Shown here: positions 21,201-33,000 of the stretch, piece after piece
Numbering within the stretch: the first letter of the stretch is position 1
How the letters are laid out: each line of letters begins with the position of its first letter
NCBI GenBank assembly: GCA_009617715.1
Contig: VTFK01000163.1
Location: 248,001 to 312,000, forward strand
Reading direction: 5' to 3'
DNA: 64,000 bases
From: Plectrocnemia conspersa
Taxonomy: Eukaryota > Arthropoda > Insecta > Trichoptera > Polycentropodidae
Made by a program: the position numbers and the translations under genes
The notes under the pieces: model-generated
What the model saw: only the letters and a program-made list of their open reading frames with translations
Told to the model about the DNA's origin: nothing
The model's database searches: none

Positions 21201-24200
21201 TTCCAGTTGCATTTTTATTTGTTTCCAGACAAATACCAATGAAAATTATACTATTGCAACTGGTTGATATTTTTTGATCAGACCTCAATGTTTTAAATTG
21301 ATTAAAATACCATGTTCTTATCTATATCTTAGATTTTTTATTTAGAAATGACAAATTATGTGGCAACCTGATATAAATTATGAATCATATAAATATTTGA
21401 TTATAAAACTGTTTTAGAACGTCTACATAATAGTCAGTCTGTAACGGAACAGCTTATGAAAACTGATGTTCCTGAAGATAACATACGTCGATCGCCACTT
21501 CGCAGTCAATCTAGTCCGAGTATGCAATCTCAAATGGTGCATACGGAAGAATCTTTGAGTCACGCACTTTATACGATGGTAGAACGTGTACGCAGAGATA
21601 CTCAGTTGAGCCACGATTTATCTAGAATCGCAGTATCCACAGTTTTAGATTGTCTTAAAGTATGATTTAATTGATTGATGCCAATTCATTGAAGAGAATA
21701 ATTAAAATATGTCAATTTTTAGGAACTTGTATCGAAAGATTCTTGTGGTACTGTTTGGTCTTTGGCTAATTTGGCAAGCGTATCAGGTCCTTTGCCTGCT
21801 GGTCGTAGTGTATTGCGAGGATCGGCCGACGCACGTCGGTTGCGAGCTGCTTTGGGTGGTCTCACAGCGTGCGCTCGTGATGCTCAACAACGAGCATGGG
21901 CTCTCCATGATGATAATCATTTCATTGTCCAGCAATTAGAAGAAGCAATCAGCGTTTTAGTATGTGACTATTATTATTACAAATATATTAAAATGTAACC
22001 AAAATTGATCGATACTGTTTTAGTCTAATGCCGATGTCCGAGTGTCTCGAGATATATTGTCTACTGAGCATTATGAATATGTTAATGCTTTGGTGTTGTT
22101 TTACCAAATGGAGACGCGATGGCATATTAGAAAACTCCTAATTAAAGTAAGTGATTTTGTTATTTGTATTTTTTTTAATAATTTAATGATGTTTTTTTAT
22201 ATTAGGCATTTAGCGTGATGTGTGTTTTGGACAGAGAAGCTGTGAAAGTTCTTGGTGGTTCTGTTCTACCAAGAGAGATTGCTAGAGATATGCTAGATAA
22301 TCCTAAAGACATTCCACGCCTAGCTGAATCGACTCGAATGTTGATTTCGTTGCTCTCTCTGGGTGACCCGTTGCCTATTACACATTTTGGTAATTTTTCT
22401 AAAAGATCTAATTTATTTTTGTATTTAACCCTCTGGTTGCGAACTCTGGACTAATATTTTTATATCGATAAAATTATATTCTTCAATGATCTTGCAATTC
22501 TCATCAAAGAATCAAAAGTTTAATTTTGAATTTTGGCAACTAAAGGGTTAAGCATTTATTTGTTTAATTTTTTTATGTAATGAATTTTGTATATTAGCTT
22601 TTTAAACTAACGTAAAAAAAACGCATCACCTTTGAAATACATAATCATATTTCATATATATATATATATCGTGAATTCTAAAACATCAAACAATGAAAAA
22701 TTATTTTAAAATCGTATTTAACTTTTAATAAACAGTAATTACGTGCAATGTTATAATTATTATCCAAAGATATTCTATAGGTTTAATTAAGGACTATTCC
22801 AGTGCCAGTCCAAGAACTTTTTTCATGTTTTTTTTGTATTCTGAAATGTTTTATTCAAGTATTAATTTTATTTAATTTATTTATTCTCATCGTTATTGCA
22901 TTGATTAAATTGTAAAAAAAACGTTACTGACTATTTTTACCTGATAACAAGATGCAGAAATATCCATAAAGTTTCAGTTAAAATTTGCGCCCGTTTGCTT
23001 TTCCATTTAAATTCCAGGAAAGTTTTATTATCAATCCGTAGTATAAGAAGCATACATTTTGCTCTCTGGATTTCACACAGTTGCCTAAAGCCATTTTTAG
23101 CTAAATATTTCACCGCCTTAATGACGAACTTAGTACACCCCATCTGCATTATATAAATTTATTTTACTCCATCAGTGTCACTTTTCTCCAATCCAAAACA
23201 CTTCAGATTTTGTGTCGATTGGTCCATTTCAAAGGTGTTTGACATATTTTTATGATTAATAACGTTTTTTTTGGCAGGTATAAGACTGCATACACATACA
23301 TCCTTAAGTTACATATAAGTTGTCCTCATTTCTTTATCAAATGTTTCGCAAATACTCATTGCTAATATCCACAGTAGTCTAATGTCTATCATGTAAGCAC
23401 TTTAATAGTATTACTGATCTTCACTGAGGATAATTATTTTTTCCTTTAACCCGATTTATTGCACCCATTTCGACAGAAAAGACTTTATTGATGATTGATT
23501 ATAACCGACGAACAGTAAAATTTGTCTTGTCTATAACCTAAATAATGAACACACAATAATATCGAATTTATTATTTTAACTGAATTGTGAACGATATGAT
23601 ATTATATTTTTTATAAATATTTTCATTAAGAAAAATTGTCTAGGTAACCACTGAAAACTAATATAAACATATTCCAATGTGTTTAATACCACTGTGTGTT
23701 TTGGATGCTCTATTCATGATATTGTTACATAAAATTTACCAGAGGAAAAGCATTCATCTCTTCTGTAAATTCTTGCTTTGTAAACATGCATTGCTCTGTC
23801 TGTATTTTTTTCACAATATATTTATAAGAAACATATCTTTCAATTATAAATAAATATAATAAAAACATTCATGTACTGTGTATATATTTTTATGATGGTT
23901 TTTATATTTTGCAGAACAACTTGACGTGTATTTTATATCATTCATCCTTGAGTTGATTGAATCGCCGTTGGATGACGCCGAAGATCGGGTTTCTGATCTA
24001 TTTGTGTCTCTCGTGCTCGCATTCAATCTCCAATTTCATGACAACGATAATAATATTGTACTCGACGCTCTTCAATCGCGCAACGATGGAAAGATTTTCA
24101 CTGAAAAGCTATTGTTGCTAATCAATCGAGAAGGTAAATTATATAATAAATACAAAACGATAAAAATAAATAATATTACAATCATTGAAAAATTTACAGA

Positions 24201-24624
24201 CGATCCTGTCCATGTCTTGGATCATAGTTCTCCGGTGCCTCACTCTGTGTTAAAATTGGCTTTGGACACTTTCAGTCGACGTTCCACTGCATCACTATTT
24301 TACACCAACGATACGAAGGTTCTGTTAGATATCACGGTCCGTCAATTAGCTGATTTATCACCTGGAGATCAAGTAAGACCGGATTTGTAATAAAAGATAA
24401 TTTAAAATGTATTATAAATATGCTAATATTTTTAGCGACGAGGATTGTATTTGAAGTTATGTTTGGGTATACTCCGTCACACGGATTACAGCCATTGCCA
24501 TCGCCAAGCTGATCTATTGCGGTGCTTCACTCGTATATTTTGTGAAGAAGGAGAGACGAGTATTCCCGATCAGGCACTCATTAAAATAATCTCAAATGAA
24601 TTTCCACAATATTTTAAGGCATAA
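18214..24624 (+). CDS. SH3-domain SPIN90/NCKIPSD-like actin regulator
   Basis: Eleven exons: 18214-18226, 18532-18716, 18789-18920, 18986-19184, 21418-21659, 21723-21959, 22024-22146, 22206-22389, 23915-24133, 24200-24372 and 24436-24624. All junctions are GT-AG and in frame, giving 631 residues. An SH3 domain covers about residues 8-65, followed by a short proline patch (HAPPPP, near 116), a polar low-complexity linker to about 200, and a long helical C-terminal region including VERVRRDTQLSHDLSRIAVS, typical of NCKIPSD/SPIN90 and the Ldb17 family. Family members bind Nck and WASP-type proteins and activate Arp2/3 to seed unbranched actin filaments. Human NCKIPSD is somewhat longer (about 720 residues), the difference lying in the linker. 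The start has a good context (aaaATGG). No break was found. It is convergent with troponin C. Confidence 0.88.
18532..18716 (+). CDS. SPIN90-like exon 2: SH3 domain
   Basis: This exon alone carries almost the whole SH3 fold: MLKAMYNFEATLAKTLSFHE (ALYDF-like strand and RT loop), then GDHF, the paired tryptophans NWWQV, and the closing GFVPSNYV signature. These residues form the proline-peptide groove in SH3 domains, so binding to PxxP partners is expected. The preceding 13-base exon supplies only MAPH and one base. Confidence 0.9.
19525..20420 (+). pseudogene. decayed mariner transposon in SPIN90-like intron 4
   Basis: Broken frames match mariner transposase: DEKWIVYEHVRKKKQW at 19993-20040 (first catalytic Asp), HYELLKLGDTVTAEFIVNIS near 20117, and HPPYSYLAPDFFSLDLW near 20277, which corresponds to the conserved segment before the last catalytic Asp. 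Stops and frameshifts separate the pieces, so it cannot be active. A possible left end, ttaggggtaccggaaaag, lies at 19525. No right end is clear. Confidence 0.8.
22429..22547. mobile_element. piggyBac-like MITE flanked by TTAA
   Basis: Inside SPIN90-like intron 8, TTAA at 22425-22428 is followed by ccctctggttgc, and the element ends ggcaactaaaggg before a second TTAA at 22548-22551. TTAA duplication with CCC...GGG ends is the mark of piggyBac-type transposons. At 119 bp, it has no coding capacity. Confidence 0.6.
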
Positions 24625-24703
24625 ATAATGCCATAAAATGATATTAATACAATTCCAGTGATTTTTTAATATCTTATTTTTTTGCACTAGCACAGTTATA
24701 ATA

Positions 24704-24709
24704 ATTAAA
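24704..24709 (+). terminator. candidate polyadenylation signal, SPIN90-like gene
   Basis: ATTAAA, the common variant hexamer, occurs 80 bases after the stop codon; no AATAAA was seen in the first 100 bases. Assignment is tentative. Confidence 0.3.
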
Positions 24710-26588
24710 GATGATTTATTATATATAATATTATTATTTTATATTCAAAGTGATAATAATACAAATTTAAAAGAGAAAAAAATTATTTTATCTTATACAG
24801 AATATTGATTACTTTTAAAGATGCAGACATTGCGTCTTGATATCAATTCAGATTTGAAATATTTTGTCATGAGTATTTTTTATCTAAATTTACAAGTAAA
24901 AAATATATTATAAAATGAGATTAACATATTTTTCAATATAAAAACATACGATGGGAATTATATAATAATTTAATTTAGTTTATGCATATATTACAAATGA
25001 GTAAAATGTTATAATATAAATATTATTTTGCTTGAAATATTGCGCTCTGATTGTTGCCATAATATTTTTGTTGATAGTATGTTTAATAACGTGAAAGCCA
25101 AAATAATCCTAGTCAAGACATTCATGTGTGTATAATTGCACACATAAATGTTTTATTAAGTAAATTTCATAGTCAAATCTTAAAATTGTTGCCAAATTTT
25201 ATGAAAAAATATGCACAATATTTTTGTATGATTTAATAATTGATTTTTAAGTTAAATTAGATTTATATTTTTTTATTGGCACAATATATTACTGTGATTG
25301 GCACGCTTATAATTGTTTATAGGTGCATTTGGTACTTTTTTATTTTACGCGTACTTAATCTTATCTATTTTTTTGCACTATAATATATTGCCCTTTTAAG
25401 AAATGCCAAAAGTAAATGACATTCCTATTTTAATATATTTGATTCGTAGCAATAATTTTTTAATAGTCTCTTAAAATGACGTAATTTTTATTCTAAATTG
25501 TCTTATATTGAGAATTTTATCAATGAAGGAGAGATGTTATAAGATTTAAAAATTATATTATATTATATATATTTACATATATATGTACATATATACAAAA
25601 AAAAAACGAAAGTCGTATCAATGTATGTATGTAAATTTATTAAAATATTATTATATTTGCATTTCTTGGAATTACTACTAAGGGCTGATTTGGAAATTTA
25701 TTATATATATATATATATATATATAAGTATTAAGCCATCCGAGAAGCTCTTACCACTTATTAATAAAACAATTAGTCATTTTTCAATTTTAACTTTGATT
25801 TCAATCAATGATATATTTACAATTTTATTCTATTTATTTTTCATTAATTTTAATAGCTTTATATGTTCCAGTTTTAACCTTATATGAGAATAATCATGTC
25901 AATCTTCGGATGGCTTAATATGAGAGGTATGGCCTATTGTAATTGATGATATTAAATGGTCCATACATGGACCTTTTATGTGTCGTTAAAATATTTCAAT
26001 CATTTAAATGGGGTTAAAAAATATTGTCAAGTTATAATACTTTTTATTATAAATTTATTAGAAAGTATCTTACTATTGTACTACGGATTCTAAAGAGTTT
26101 ATTGTGGTTTTTTAAATTCTCGATATTATAAAATACTAAGTATATGGAAACTGTTGTTCTTTAATTATGTATAATTATTAATAGATGTAAAATATTCGGC
26201 TATTGAATCATCGAAAGTGATCTATATAAAAATATGTGATTGTCGAGTGAGTAGTGTGCTTATTAGATATGTATCGAGTATTTGAAATGTGTGAATTCTG
26301 TCAATTCTTTAAAAATAAGTCGATTCTAAAGCACCATATTTTGTGTTTATTTATTTGCACTATAACACACACTTAGCTCATGATTGTAAGTTTACTTATA
26401 AGTCGCTTAGAAGCATTACTTTACATTTTCTCATAGATCTACCTTTGTTGTCTCACATACAAAAAATGTAGCACATTTCCCACAAAAATGTACCTTTAAA
26501 GATGTTGAATTATAAATATATTTTAAAGTAAAACGCCTTTTTTTAAATATATAATAAATACACATCGTACCATTTGGTTGTTATAAAA
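24710..26588. other. convergent spacer between SPIN90-like and troponin C genes
   Basis: AT-rich sequence with no coding signal. It holds a TA microsatellite at about 25702-25726, immediately followed by a 193-bp TIR element. The 3' ends of both flanking genes face this spacer. Confidence 0.5.
25728..25920. mobile_element. 193-bp MITE with perfect 15-bp inverted ends
   Basis: tattaagccatccga at 25728-25742 is repeated exactly in reverse as tcggatggcttaata at 25906-25920. The interior is AT-rich and non-coding. It abuts a TA microsatellite, which masks any TA target duplication. Class is uncertain; Tc1/mariner-derived is a reasonable guess. Confidence 0.6.
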
Positions 26589-26594
26589 TTTATT
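26589..26594 (-). terminator. candidate polyadenylation signal, troponin C
   Basis: AATAAA on the minus strand, about 385 bases beyond the troponin C stop. The intervening 3' region is AT-rich and featureless. Confidence 0.35.
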
Positions 26595-26976
26595 AACGCT
26601 GTACTACAGTCTTTATAACATTAAAAATTGTTAACAGTCATAATATATCTTTAAATGAAAGAAAAAAAAAACATTAATTCAAAATGATTATATGTACAAA
26701 TGAGTCACAGGTCATCATTAAATGATCGTGTTAAAGATAAATGTTTACACTTAATTAAAAAATAGAGATTCTATAAAAATTAATACATGCCACTTTTTTG
26801 TATTACAAATTACATTAAATGAAGATATGTTTTTCATAATTCATGGCTTTGCGACGACGATGAAGAATGATGCTTTTCGATGAGGATGATTAAAGATGTT
26901 AATCAAAGATGATATGAAAGTAGAAAAACTCTTATATAAATATTCTTATCCTAATATATGTATAATTTTGTTCCGC

Positions 26977-27005
26977 TTATTCTCCGGTCATCATTTCCAT
27001 GAATT
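26977..27005 (-). CDS. TpnC: troponin C exon 6: C-terminus
   Basis: Last exon, with the end of Glu143 and FMEMMTGE then TAA (minus strand, 26977-26979). Acceptor is acattacag. The terminal helix contacts troponin I in the family. Confidence 0.93.
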
Positions 27006-30000
27006 CTGTAATGTAAAATATTATTATTTAATATTAATTTAATTTATAATATTAAAATTTGAAAAGTGAAGATTTACCATCGAAGTCAACGGTTCCTGAA
27101 CCGTCAGAATCAATTTCTTCAATCATCATGTCAAGTTCGTGCTCTGTTAATTGATCGTCAAGTTCTCTTAAGATTTCTTTCAAGCAAGATGTGGGAATGT
27201 AGCCATTTCCTATGATGGTAAAAATGTTTTAGTTTATTATGACACTGTAACTATTTTAAGGTAACGTGTTAAATATTACCATCTTTGTCATAAAGCCTGA
27301 ATGCTTCTCTAAGCTCCTTTTCCATGGCTTCAGCATCTTCTTCAACGATGAATTTGGCGGCCAAAGTTACGAACTCTTCAAATTCAAGACGTCCAGATTC
27401 TGTAATTTAATAATAAAATTCTGATGATTATTTAAAAATATATATTGCTCCAAGGAATCAGAATTACGTATACATACTTAAAAAGCTTCATTTTATTAAA
27501 ATATTTACTAAATAAAAATGTATAGAAAGAGACATTTATATTTGTTATCTTCAACACATGATTTTTTGATTGAATAAGCGGTAAGATCATTTTTGAAGAG
27601 TTGAAATATAACTAGACATTTGTGGATCAAATTTCATTAGGTGTTTTAAAAGTGTTGTATTTATTAAATGCAGAATACAAATCATAATATCTGTTATCAA
27701 ACTACCTGTTTTTGATCATTAATTTATCGTACTGAAATTTAACATATATCAATATAGAAACTAGACTTTTGAAAGCTTGTGGTTATTAAGCAATACTTGG
27801 TGTCCTGCATGATTTATATATAAGCATTAACGCCAATTCTTTTGTTGTATGACAGGTTTCTTTTAGTTGTTTAAAGTCACTTATTAACATTCCCACTACA
27901 TTCATCATGGATATTAGTCTTCAAAATTTCTATTGTATTGTGAATCCTCTACAATTGTAAGTTTAGAACCGTTCTATTAATTATAGCTTAATTATACTTT
28001 TTGTGAATAACTTATAAACTTAATTATAAAAGTTTTTAGATTATCACTTACTAGAATAATGTTTTTCATGAATATTCATTCTCATTCTTGATCGTCTAAT
28101 TATATACACATAAAATGAAAAAAACAACTTCTTCAGTCTAATTCAAAAACAAAATGTATTTAATTTTTGTCCTAATTTCTTCTACTATCGATTGCAGTGC
28201 TTGTTATTGTCACAACTGTGTAATATAATATAACTGTTCGGAAAATATAGATACAGGAATAGTATAAACGTTAGATGTAAGGCTTTAGGCGTAGCAAAGA
28301 TGTGATTGCAGTGTGTTTAAAATGGTCATGTAGTTTCATAAAACTGCTAGTGCGAGGTTATGTGTGTGAATATCTGCTGATATCTATCGCAAATGTGGAA
28401 ATATTGTCTCACGAATTTAAAGCAAAAATAAGTTATATTCATGATTACGAAAGTGGAAGGGCATCCCCTGTCACTGATATACTATTATTAAAAAATATTT
28501 GAATAGCCGTTTAACAATCGTTGATCTTATATTCAGAATTGTTTTTACTTATTAAAGATTAGGCTTTCGAAAACATTATCAAATTGGAATCAAGAAACTC
28601 GCTAGACTTTCTTGATTGACATTCAGAAAAGAGTTATTGAGGTATAAGTTAATTCCACAATAAACTTTACTCTCCAAATATATCTCGTACAATTATTAAA
28701 TCATTCATAAAAGAATACTTGTTTTAGGTTTTCTATTATTTCTTCGATTCCTGGGATAAATTATATCTGATATACTCACTATCGGCGTCGACTTCCTCAA
28801 TGAGTTCCTCAAGGATGCGCTTGTTGAAGGGCTGGCCCATCATGCGAAGGATGTCGCCGACCATGTCGCAAGGGATGCTGCCCGACCGATCGCGATCGAA
28901 TCCATTGAAAGCTTTCTGCAAAACTGAAAATAAAATAGAACAATCAATTAATAATCAGTGTAAATGGGTGAAAAACAGGCAATGAGAGATGACTTTATTA
29001 AATTTACACGTTGGCGAGTCACGAAACGTCGGGAATCGGGAATCGTGCCAACCGAACATCTAGTCTTGTCTTATGTTGACAGTGTTCGCATGTTTATCTA
29101 ACCGAAATAATGTAGAAGAATCGATTTTTTTCCGGCGGACAAAATAAAAACAGCATTAGATCTTTCGAACGACGCAGCTTTGTTTTTTTTACGCGAAATT
29201 ATGTCATAATGCGTCCTCGGACTTGAGTTTTATAATAAACCAGATATTAGATAAGAAGCTGGTGTTACATGAGTATTATACATATTGAAATTTCAACGGA
29301 GAATACATAAAAGGAGGAGAAGATAAAATGCTATTTATTTATTGTAAATCTTCCATTGTATCATGACAGGCGTACAGTTGGGTAAATACAGTCAAAATTT
29401 ACTATGTAAGTAGTGAAACACTAGACTAAAATCAAAGCCTGTGAATCAATGACATATATTTTATTCATTATGAACTATTAATATAGTTTGAAATCAATAC
29501 ATGTGACTATGCATGATCTAATACGATTATATTTTTATTATTCATCCATAAAATTGGGGAAAATCTAAAAAAATATAGTCTGTGATGATTAATCAGAAAT
29601 ATAATTATATAATTATCACTAGTTCTGATCTCCTAGCTATGATAGATGTGGAAAAAAATAGGGTATATATGTATCTATGTATACGATTTAAACCCAGGAC
29701 TTTCAAGTATTAGTCATCTATTTATATCATTAGATTAATTAGGTTTGATATGAATTATTTAATAAACGTAAGATTACCTTTAAATGTCTTTATCTAATTT
29801 AACAGATTTAGTTATAGTTTTACAATTTATTTCAGGATCGAAAGAAATGTATATTCAATATGAAATATATCAATTAATGTTTTTTAACATTTCAATTACC
29901 ATAAGACTATTTTGATATCTTGAAACTACGTTTATTTCATTATAGTATATATGCTTCGTTTTGAAGTATATTAATATCACTAATTAGTCTCATTGAATAT

Positions 30001-33000
30001 GCATATTTGTATTAATGCAAAAATAAATAAAATACAAATTCGGAATATTTTTTTTCATAAATACATCATAATAATATTTTAGTGAAACATTAAATAAATG
30101 CTTACATCATTATTACTTATTTGTATAACGAAAATATTAATTAAAACCAATTTGCTACTGTCTCTTTTTATCAAGACACACTTTTTACTATGACTTTGAT
30201 TGAGATTAGATAAATTTTGATGGAGATATTTTAATATAATCGTCTTGTGTGAAACTTTTCATCTTATTGATAAATTGTAAATATTTTTCTTTACTTATTC
30301 TGCTAATTCAAAGCTTATTGATCTCTTTAATTTTATCTTTTTTTTAGTAGGTTGTTATATTGCCCATTTAATAAAACACTTAATTCTTCTACAATGTTTT
30401 TAACTCAGATAATGATAGTAAAACATGCTTAAATTCATATCCATTATTTAGTTTTTAATGTTTCAATCCTCAACAATTTTTAAGTGTTGACTTTATGTTA
30501 AACATGAAAAAAATGTCATTGTTCTTTAAAATAACCTTAAAAAATGCCATTTCGATACAAAAAACTATATATGTCAAAAAATAATACAAATAGTTGCAAA
30601 TATTTTTTTATTAGAATTAAAATGTAAATTTTTTCCTGTTTATGAAAAATGTGTAAAGATATTTATATTTTAGAAATACATATTTTGTTACACATTTTTT
30701 CTGAAAGTTTTTTTTTAATGGCCGCCATTTTGAAACAATATGGCGGATCAAGCTAGCTAAAAATCTTAGTCTAGATATTCACAAATTTATTTTTTCAAAA
30801 CAGTTATATGAAAATCTGATAAAAATTATGATTGTTTAAAAACTAATCCCATAAATATTTTATGAACATTTTTAAGCAGCTAATGAAATAAAATACATTT
30901 AAATTAAATTAAATTAGGATCATCGTGACCTCGAAGGTTACCCCAATGTGCCACAATGCTCCAAAATCATTACATAGTATTATTACAATACAAAAAATGT
31001 ATTATATAAGTAAGATTAAAAATAATAAATAGTAAGACAGAAAAGAAAAAAATCACAAATAGCTGACATTAAATAAAACAATGTGCAATGCCAGCGTATT
31101 AAGAAACCGAATAGAGACAGCCATAGGCGAGTCGGCTAGTGCGAACTTCTTGGTTCTAACGCAGCAAACGAGGACGCGATCGTGATTTTTGAAGGTGTTT
31201 CGGAACCCAAAACTTTAATTCCTCAAAACTAGTTTGATTGTTGACAGCACCCATTAATTGTTTGAAGAAATGCTTAGCAACATACAACTTTCTGCGAGAA
31301 CTCGGTGAATCGTAACCCAACACTTCTAAAAGAAAGGCGCTAGGATATAAGAACGGATAATAATCAAACATAAAGGTATCTCATGAATATTTTCTTAACT
31401 TTTTTTAAATCTTTCTTCTTGAACCAAAATTCTTCATTCTTGAATCAAAATTATTTATTTTGATTCTAGAATGCTGCGAACTAAAGTGTCATAGAGGATG
31501 CAAATAATTAACGGGCCGTTAAAGTGGAATGCGTTCCTTATAACAAAGCCAAATGTTTTCGAAGATTTATTGCAGATGTTTACATGTAGAGAAAAACTCT
31601 TGCTTTCAAAAGTGATTCTGAGATCTTTAGTGGAAGTTTCTCTAGCCAAAATGTTTCCACTGAAATCGTAGGAATAAACTAATGGCGAACGGGATCGAAA
31701 AAATGACACAGTACGGCATTATTTGACATCAAAGACAGACGGTTGATGGAAGCTATATAGAGAGATCGAATGCATTTAAACAATTTTAAATCATTTGCAC
31801 ACAAAATAAAACTTAAATTTTTTCTGCCGTATTTATGTCATTAATATTATAAATAACATGAAGAGCTTAGATCCTTAGGGAACCTCCAAAGGGGTGAAAC
31901 ACTCCTTTGACAATTGACCGCCATATGTTACAACTGTTTACGATCACTCAAATAACCGAGTTAAATCATCCGAGCAGCCAAGGCCCGACAATATTATTAA
32001 CAATAAGTCAAAGGATTTCTCAAAATCTGTATATACGACATTTGTTATTTCAGTAATTTAAAAACATTATTTACTGCTTTATTGTAGTGATGCATCGAAA
32101 GTCTGTCAATATGAACTAAAGCCGCATTAATTATGTGTCCGTAAAGCTTGTATATTTTAATAGTAAACGAACGCATAAAAATAGTATATTTAATTTATAT
32201 TTAAATCCGCGTTGGTGTTAGTATAATCACGAAACGTTTGTTTATAATAAATTTCAATAACGTAAAAAAGGCGTCGCGTGGGTGTGGTTAAGCTAAAAAA
32301 TATATGTTTTTATGATGTTCGCAAAACGACGATAGCCAAAGCGATTTTTCATAGACTTATAAATAAAATATTATTATCAATTTTCACTAGTACAATATAG
32401 CGACCACCTGTCGCAACTTCTAAAGAAAACAATGAAACATATTTATAAAACGAATATTTTTAATAAATTGTTTCATACAATTTTCACCGAGCCGAAAGCT
32501 ATAAATCTCCGTTGATGATATGATATGTGTGCCAGAGACCACCTGTTTAACCCTTTTGGCTGCCTATACCGGGAGGGGAATTCTAAACTTTCGCCGGTTG
32601 TTAAGAATGCGACGAGACGATTTATCTGGTTTCGATTTTGGCAAACGAGCTGACTTTCAATGAGATATGACACAATAGCGTGTCTATAAAAAATAATTCA
32701 GACTCGTATATATATATTTTTTATGATATCTAGCTGTTTTCTCAACGATAGTTTGTGCAAATAAACTAAAATATGTAATAAATTAAAATATCAATTTTAG
32801 AGCTGGTTGTAGCGATGATGGCCAAAAAGAGATAGAGATGAAAGCTTGGGCGAATTTTAATTGCTTAGTATTATGAAGAGTATTTTTGACCCCGGTCCAT
32901 TAATATAAAAATAATTTGTAATAAAATCTATTTTTTAATTAATTTAAAAAGCACTGTACTACAATATTTTTTACAAAGATAAAAGAAATATATAGTTAAT

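Noticed and set aside
32473..32673. 66-codon minus-strand open frame in a GC-richer block
   Set aside because: No recognisable domain, no splice context relating it to troponin C; kept only as a possible regulatory block.
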